From: CALINF01 sp039980455
Lineage (GTDB): Bacteria > Pseudomonadota > Gammaproteobacteria > Pseudomonadales > Halieaceae
Direction of reading: 5' to 3'
NCBI GenBank assembly: GCA_039980455.1
Contig: JBDXCG010000004.1
Span: forward strand, 1,000,524 to 1,064,523
Length of the DNA: 64,000 nt
Position numbers and translations under genes: made by a program. Positions 58,829 to 64,000 of the stretch are shown piece after piece (the stretch's first letter is position 1; every line of letters begins with the position of its first letter). Below the pieces are notes generated by a model. The model saw only the letters and a list, made by a program, of their open reading frames with translations, was not told the origin of the DNA and did no database searches.

Positions 58829-58914
58829 GCCAATATCAATCCATAGGAAATATTCGGGCAAACAGTTATAGAACTATTTTGGCCGCTTGCCAATTGCGGC
58901 ACATCAAGCGCTCG

Positions 58915-60216
58915 TCAATCTTCGCGCAGCGCCCGGTTCATACTGTCCCAGATGGGTTGCAGCAGGTAGTTCAGCGGTGTGCGATCCCCCACCTGAATCA
59001 TTACTTCGGCCTGCATACCGGGGTAGATCTCCATATCCTGGTAGCTCGCATCCCCAATGGGTGGCAGATCGACTCTGGCCAGATAATAGCGCGCGCCTGT
59101 TTGTTCGTCAGTGAGGCTATCTGCAGATACCGATGCCACCGTACCTTCCAGTGGAAGCCGATTACGTTGATTAAATGCGGTTAGTATTACAAAGGCCTTT
59201 TGGCCGGCACGCACTACGTCGATGTCTTTGGGGTCGAGTGTGGCACGCACCAGCAGAGTTTCATCTAGCGGCACGATATCCATAAGCGCCTGCCTCGAAG
59301 CGATTACACCGCCAACAGTAGAGACCGTAATGCCTACGATGGTACCGTGACTTGGCGCGATGATATCGGTACGCGCAAGTACATCCTTGGCTGCACCGAG
59401 CCGCTCATTCAGTTCCAGAATATCGCCTTGGATGTCGCGTAGCTGCGCCAGAATTTCGCCTTCGCGGTCGGTCTCCAGTTCAATCAGCCGCAGTTCCTCC
59501 TCCGAAATGCTCTGCCTGGCGCGCGCGATGGCCGCACGATTTCGGCTGCGCTCGCCTTCGAGTTCAGCGGTTTCACGTTGTAGGGCCAGAAGTCGCTGCT
59601 TGCTTACCATTTTGCGCTCAAACAATGACTGCATGCTGACAATCTCTTCATTGAGGAGATCAATCTGTTGATCCTGGCTCTGTATTTCCTGCTTCAGTCC
59701 CTGAATCTCTTCCTCGAGCTGTTTGATGCCCTGGCGAATAATGCCCTGCTGGTGCCCCAACGTTTGACGGCGAGTTTCGAATAGCCGTGATTCGCTGTAT
59801 TTGATATCCGTTGCCTGGGTAGCAAAATCGGGGTCATCGAGTGGGTCAGGAAAAACGATAGAGTCCTGTGCATCACGCTCAGCACGCAAACGAGCCTCGG
59901 TCGCTAGAATGGCGTAATAGCGTGCTTTCACCTGATCGTAAATAGCCTGAGGTTGGGTGCGATCCAGACGTATAAGAATATCTCCGGGGTTTACAACGTC
60001 GCCGTCTTTAACGCGAATCTCCGCAACAATTCCACCTTCAAGGTGTTGGATGGTCTTGCGATCAGTACTAAAGCCGAGTTCGCCGGGCGCGATAGCCGCG
60101 CTAGCGAGCTGACTAAAAGCGGCCCAGCCACCCAGAACGCCAAAAAACAGCAAGATGATGATGGCACCGGCGATCACATAGCGTCTCAGCAGCGGATCTT
60201 GCGTAGTACCGCTCAT
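58915..60216 (-). CDS. Type I secretion membrane-fusion protein (HlyD family)
   Basis: A 433-residue periplasmic adaptor linking an ABC exporter to TolC. It has one N-terminal membrane helix (AGAIIILLFFGVLGGWAAF), a lipoyl half-motif (GGIVAEIRVKDGDVVNPGD), a long coiled coil (about 90-270) and the beta-barrel end (GMQAEVMIQVGDRTPLNYLLQPI). ATG 60216 overlaps the exporter stop by four bases (ATGA). A TolC-type channel is not in the window. Confidence 0.93.
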   Translation of the reverse strand: MSGTTQDPLLRRYVIAGAIIILLFFGVLGGWAAFSQLASAAIAPGELGFSTDRKTIQHLEGGIVAEIRVKDGDVVNPGDILIRLDRTQPQAIYDQVKARYYAILATEARLRAERDAQDSIVFPDPLDDPDFATQATDIKYSESRLFETRRQTLGHQQGIIRQGIKQLEEEIQGLKQEIQSQDQQIDLLNEEIVSMQSLFERKMVSKQRLLALQRETAELEGERSRNRAAIARARQSISEEELRLIELETDREGEILAQLRDIQGDILELNERLGAAKDVLARTDIIAPSHGTIVGITVSTVGGVIASRQALMDIVPLDETLLVRATLDPKDIDVVRAGQKAFVILTAFNQRNRLPLEGTVASVSADSLTDEQTGARYYLARVDLPPIGDASYQDMEIYPGMQAEVMIQVGDRTPLNYLLQPIWDSMNRALRED

Positions 60217-61910
60217 ACTTTATTGTCCTGCGGATTGGGTGTGGGTGTAGCGAGCCTGCTCAGCACTTCATCCTTGGCGCCGAAGGCTTCAATCTTGCCA
60301 TCACGTAGTACCAGTACCTTGTCTACATATTCGATAATTGCCGGGCGATGTGCGATCACAACCGAAGTGATACGTTGTTCCTTAAGTTGTTTCAGTGCGC
60401 GCATTAAAGCCATTTCGCCAGCCCGGTCCTGATTCGCGTTGGGTTCATCCAGTACGATGAATCTAATATCGCCAAATACCGCTCTTGCGAGCGCTATACG
60501 CTGGCGTTGGCCGCCGGAAAGCGTAACCCCTCGTGGGCCAACAGGTGTGTCATAGCCCTGGGGAAGCTGCAGTATCATTTCATGAGCGCCCGCCAGCTTT
60601 GCAGCGTTTACGATGGCCTCGGAATCTGAGTCGGTAAAGCGTGCAATATTTTTGGCGACGCTGCCTGCGAACAGCTCAAGGTCTTGCGGCAGGTAGCCGA
60701 TGTATTGGCCGCGATCGCTCTCGGGCCACTCAGACAGGTTCATGCCATCAAGGCGGATTGTGCCCAGCCTGGGTTTTAAAACTCCCAGCAGTAGCCGAGC
60801 TAGCGTAGTTTTACCTGACCCAGTTGGTCCAATCAGTCCCAGACTTTCACCCGGTTTGAGGCTAAAGCCGATTGTTTTGAGAATTGGTTCCTGCTGTCCC
60901 GGGTGAACATAGGACATTCCCTCAACCTGAATGAGTCCGCTGGGCGCTGGCAATGCGGTTTCAGACTGACGCGCTACGGGCTTTTCCAGTTCGGCTTGAA
61001 CGCTATCGTAGGCCTTGCGAGCAGCCACCGTATGGCTCCAGCTACTGATCAGTTGATCGATCGGAGCCAGGGCACGTGTGACCAATATAGAGGCAGCAAT
61101 CATACCCCCGGCTGTCAGGCTGCCTGTGATGACCAGCACAGCGCCCACGCCCAGCACCGATATTTGCAGCATCAAGCGCAGAACTTTGGATACAGATGCA
61201 AGCTGTGAAGAGAGCTTGTTGCCTTCTTCCCACCGAGACAGTGCTTGCTGCAGGAGTTCCTGCCAAATGCCGACTACGGAGCGTGTCATGCCTAGCGCCA
61301 ATACCACTTCACTGTTCTCGATCGTGTTTTCTGCAGACTGATTACTGGCAGCGCTTGCTTCTGCCGCTTGGCGCAGTGCTTCCCGGGTTAGCTTTTCGTT
61401 TAAGACCGCCACCAAAAATAACAATAGGAATGCGCCGAGAGCGAGCCAGCCCAGAGTAGGGTGTAGCAGGAAGATAACAACGAGAAAGATGATTGACCAC
61501 GGTGCATCGAGCAGGGGGATTATGGCACTGCCGGCAAAGAAGTTACGTAGTGTTGTTAAGTCTCGCAGTACATGCGCAGAGGCCATGCCTGCGCTTTCGG
61601 GCGCTGCCTGCAAAGACGCCTGAAATATGCCGGGGCCGGTTCGCTCTTCGATAAGTCGCCCGGTACGAGATAGTAGCAGCCGGCGTAGTGCCTCCAGTAC
61701 ACCGTAAGTCACCAGTGCGACCAGCGCGATGCTTGTTAGTACCCACAGGGTATCGAGGCTACGACTCGTAAGCACACGATCGAACAGCTGCAGCAGGTAC
61801 AGCGGTACGGTGAGCATCAACAGGTTGATGCACAGACTGAAAACGACTGTCCAGGTCATAGCCCCGCGCAGCGGGGCCAGTACCTGTTTTAGAGGGTTGG
61901 GCTGACTCAA
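60213..61910 (-). CDS. Type I secretion ABC transporter (PrtD-like)
   Basis: A 565-residue permease-ATPase. It has six membrane helices (about 15-300), then Walker A GPTGSGKTTLARLL, signature LSGGQRQRIALARA, Walker B FIVLDEPNANQD and the H loop VVIAHRP. There is no N-terminal C39 peptidase domain, so the cargo is not cleaved by it, as with RTX proteins. The start is TTG 61910, 31 bp after the RTX gene. Confidence 0.92.
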   Translation of the reverse strand: MSQPNPLKQVLAPLRGAMTWTVVFSLCINLLMLTVPLYLLQLFDRVLTSRSLDTLWVLTSIALVALVTYGVLEALRRLLLSRTGRLIEERTGPGIFQASLQAAPESAGMASAHVLRDLTTLRNFFAGSAIIPLLDAPWSIIFLVVIFLLHPTLGWLALGAFLLLFLVAVLNEKLTREALRQAAEASAASNQSAENTIENSEVVLALGMTRSVVGIWQELLQQALSRWEEGNKLSSQLASVSKVLRLMLQISVLGVGAVLVITGSLTAGGMIAASILVTRALAPIDQLISSWSHTVAARKAYDSVQAELEKPVARQSETALPAPSGLIQVEGMSYVHPGQQEPILKTIGFSLKPGESLGLIGPTGSGKTTLARLLLGVLKPRLGTIRLDGMNLSEWPESDRGQYIGYLPQDLELFAGSVAKNIARFTDSDSEAIVNAAKLAGAHEMILQLPQGYDTPVGPRGVTLSGGQRQRIALARAVFGDIRFIVLDEPNANQDRAGEMALMRALKQLKEQRITSVVIAHRPAIIEYVDKVLVLRDGKIEAFGAKDEVLSRLATPTPNPQDNKV

Positions 61911-61941
61911 TACGTTGCTTACATCCGCTAGATTGGGATCA

Positions 61942-64000
61942 TCATATCAAGATGATGTCGTTTGCGGTGAGTTCTACATCAAGCAAAGTCACGGTAACAA
62001 AATCCGAACCGTTATCGATGCTGAGCAAGGTGTCATTCACAAGGCCATCTTCATCAGCGGCGGTGAGAGTGGCGGAGGTGATCTCAAGGAAATCAAACAG
62101 CTGTAGGCTGTCCTCGGAGTGATTGAAGCCTCCTATGGTGTCGTTGCCACTATTGGCGTCGAATATGAACAGATCAGCTCCGTTACCACCATCGAGATAG
62201 TCGTCACCGCCCAGGCCCTCCAGAATATCGTCGCCGTCAAACGCGATCAGATTGTTTCCGTCAGCGTTGCCAATGAGTGTGTCATTTAGTCCCGCGCCGA
62301 ATACACCCTCAATATTCAGAATGGTTTCGGTAAAGCCATTGCCGTCATTGGTAACTGTGTTGGTAGACAAATCGACTATGACTGATTGCTCTTCGGTGCC
62401 ATTGCTCCACCACCAGTCAAATCCATCGCCACCGTCGACGAAATCTTCTCCTTCGCCGGCGATGAAGATATTGTCTGCGGCGTCACCTGTCAGGCTGTCG
62501 TTGTTAGCAGTGGCATAAACGCGCTCGATATTCTTAACATAATCAGTGAAACCAAACTCGTCGACAACAGTGCCCCAGCCAACATTGGGATCCTGCGCAT
62601 CAACAATGGGGTTAAGGTCAACCGTTATACCATTGCCGTTGTTGCCTGCCGCGCCAACACCGTTGTCGAAGTAACGGTGATCGATGCCGTCATTTGATCC
62701 TGTGCCGCCATCAATGCGGTCGCTGCCCTCGCCACCAATAAAGCGTTGATTGGCGTCTGTATCAGCGCCCGTCATCTCGTCGTCGAATGCTGTGCCTTCG
62801 ATGCGCTCTACGTTAACGACAGTATCTGTACCGCCGTAGCCATTGCTAATATCGTAGACAACGTGAGAACCGCCGTCGCCATCGAAATCTTGCATGGATC
62901 CGGTTACGGTGATTCCTCCTGGCGCGGTTGTGTACGCGGCGGTGTCAAAACCCTCACCTGCGCGAAGCGTGTTGTTGCCGCCAGCGCCGACGAGGATGTC
63001 GTTGCCACCGACTCCATCTAGGTAGTTGTTCTCCTCGTTGCCCCAGAGTTCATCGTTGTTCTTACCGCCGTTAGCATCGGTTACGCCATTGAAGAATACA
63101 CGTGAGTTCGGGCCGTAGGCCTGACCTTCCTCGCCGTTGAAACCGAAGTAGATTTGAACACCGCTGTCCTGGTCGCTGAACTGCCACTCGGCCATATTGA
63201 GGTTGCCGGTGCCGTTACCGTAGAAGCGGTCGCCAGCATTGGGGTCGTCGTTGCCAAACTCATCTTGGTAGAACTCTGACTCGCCAGGCGCGAAGTTGAC
63301 ATACACATCGCCAACGCTTTCGAGATAGTCGTTCCCGAAGTGTCCATAGAACGAGAAGAAATAATCGTTAGTGAAGTCGGGGATTTCCATCCCCGTGTCG
63401 GCAGCAAAGCCAATGCGCAATGCATCGCCATACTGCGATCCTGAAATGGACTCAATACCTGTCAGGCTATCAATACCGCCGTCGGGGTCACGAGCTTCGC
63501 CTGTGGCCAAGCCATCCCACATACCAGCGCCCAGATTAATGCTGACGCCGTTCTGACTTAGAAACTGCCAGCTATCGTAATTGGCGTTGTCTTCACCACC
63601 GGCGCCTCCATCGATGGTGTCGTTACCCTGACCGGCGCTAATGTTGTCGGAGCCTTCTTCGCCGTAAAGGAGGTCATCACCGGCGTTGCCTTCGATGTTG
63701 TCATTGCCGGCGCCGGCGTTGACTGTGTCTACACCGGTTCCCGTCTTAAAGTTGGCGTCCTCGGCGTAGGGAACGAACTGATCATCGAACTCGGTGCCTG
63801 TGAGTGTTTGGTCGGGGTCGCTCGCGGACAGCACGAAGTCTGCCAGCGTGAGCTGGGACACGCTGTCATCGTGGCTGATCCACAGATTGCTATTGCTGCC
63901 GAGTTGCAGATAGGTACCACCATCTGTTCCGTTGTCGATATCGCCCTGTGCCTGCTGATCCAGCTGCGCTTGTAGCTGGGCGGCTGTGACAAATACGGGT
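61942..64000 (-). CDS. RTX-type calcium-binding secreted protein (N-terminus beyond right edge)
   Basis: The frame is open to base 64000 (beginning PVFVTAAQLQAQLDQQ), so the gene enters from outside; GTG 63861 is internal. About 685 residues are visible. They are Gly/Asp/Asn-rich nonapeptide repeats of the GGxGxDxxx type (for example AGAGNDNIEGNAGDDLLYG, GGEGSDRIDGG, GLGGDDYLDGGNGADLFIF), with VSINLGAG-type spacer domains between them. The C-terminus ends in hydrophobic LTANDIILI, a typical type I secretion signal. It is the evident cargo of the HlyD/ABC pair downstream. The function of the N-terminal part cannot be seen. Confidence 0.9.
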   Translation of the reverse strand, partial: PVFVTAAQLQAQLDQQAQGDIDNGTDGGTYLQLGSNSNLWISHDDSVSQLTLADFVLSASDPDQTLTGTEFDDQFVPYAEDANFKTGTGVDTVNAGAGNDNIEGNAGDDLLYGEEGSDNISAGQGNDTIDGGAGGEDNANYDSWQFLSQNGVSINLGAGMWDGLATGEARDPDGGIDSLTGIESISGSQYGDALRIGFAADTGMEIPDFTNDYFFSFYGHFGNDYLESVGDVYVNFAPGESEFYQDEFGNDDPNAGDRFYGNGTGNLNMAEWQFSDQDSGVQIYFGFNGEEGQAYGPNSRVFFNGVTDANGGKNNDELWGNEENNYLDGVGGNDILVGAGGNNTLRAGEGFDTAAYTTAPGGITVTGSMQDFDGDGGSHVVYDISNGYGGTDTVVNVERIEGTAFDDEMTGADTDANQRFIGGEGSDRIDGGTGSNDGIDHRYFDNGVGAAGNNGNGITVDLNPIVDAQDPNVGWGTVVDEFGFTDYVKNIERVYATANNDSLTGDAADNIFIAGEGEDFVDGGDGFDWWWSNGTEEQSVIVDLSTNTVTNDGNGFTETILNIEGVFGAGLNDTLIGNADGNNLIAFDGDDILEGLGGDDYLDGGNGADLFIFDANSGNDTIGGFNHSEDSLQLFDFLEITSATLTAADEDGLVNDTLLSIDNGSDFVTVTLLDVELTANDIILI

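Noticed and set aside
63859..63861. GTG 63861 as start of the RTX gene
   Set aside because: The same frame stays open to the window end with plausible protein sequence, so this codon is internal.

Overview
The window is a chromosomal segment of a gammaproteobacterium on the Pseudomonas/Cellvibrionales side of the class. The evidence is gene order: glmM-tpiA-secG-tRNA-Leu; tRNA-fMet-rimP-nusA-infB-rbfA-truB-rpsO-pnp; dksA-gluQ-cbrX-cbrA-cbrB-(crcZ)-pcnB-folK-dgk-panB-panC; and rnt-pyrC next to argG. All of these closely match Pseudomonas. The accessory genes (DUF3604, a formylglycine sulfatase, a pyrophosphate-dependent phosphofructokinase, an EthA-like flavin monooxygenase, an RTX/type I secretion cluster) fit a marine heterotroph such as the OM60/NOR5 (Halieaceae) group; that placement is an inference. 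I saw no mobile element, phage, rRNA or CRISPR array.

Layout. 0-1.7 kb: end of glmM, tpiA, secG, tRNA-Leu. 1.8-4.2 kb: a ferric-reductase-like membrane protein and a two-gene VOC/FAH catabolic operon behind a perfect inverted-repeat operator. 4.2-13.1 kb: transcription/translation cluster from the initiator tRNA to polynucleotide phosphorylase. 13.2-26.4 kb (all minus strand): acs, panC, panB, deoxynucleoside kinase, folK, pcnB, a non-coding locus, cbrB, cbrA, cbrX, gluQ, dksA. 26.6-38.6 kb: sfsA, a Rieske protein, an M15 peptidase, ppa, PPi-phosphofructokinase, mpl, an RND/MMPL exporter, YkgJ-like and LON-domain proteins, rnt, pyrC, argG. 38.6-45.8 kb: DUF3604, flavin monooxygenase, small Cys-rich protein, TAT-exported epimerase, rlmA, peroxiredoxin, PH-domain protein. 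45.9-57.4 kb: dnaE2 and imuB, each behind its own LexA box, with a GNAT, sulfatase, PhnA, racemase, GFA and lipocalin between them, then a DUF885 lipoprotein. 57.4-64 kb: macrodomain, DUF1272, DUF2788, OsmC, and an HlyD/ABC exporter following an RTX protein cut by the right edge.

The most interesting element is non-coding. Between cbrB and pcnB, where Pseudomonas carries the catabolite-repression RNA CrcZ, about 200 nt contain four A-rich ARN-repeat clusters of the Hfq/Crc-decoy type and two near-identical hairpins. Upstream lie a GG-N10-GC sigma-54 promoter and GTAAC/GTTAC dyads placed like NtrC-family activator sites. With the SLC5-fused kinase CbrA, the activator CbrB and a 58-aa cbrX overlapping cbrA, this looks like a complete, compact CbrAB-CrcZ switch. 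The second notable system is an SOS mutasome split into two separate LexA-controlled genes (dnaE2, imuB) with no imuA nearby. The dnaE2 LexA box ends 3 bp before the start codon, which suggests a leaderless SOS transcript.
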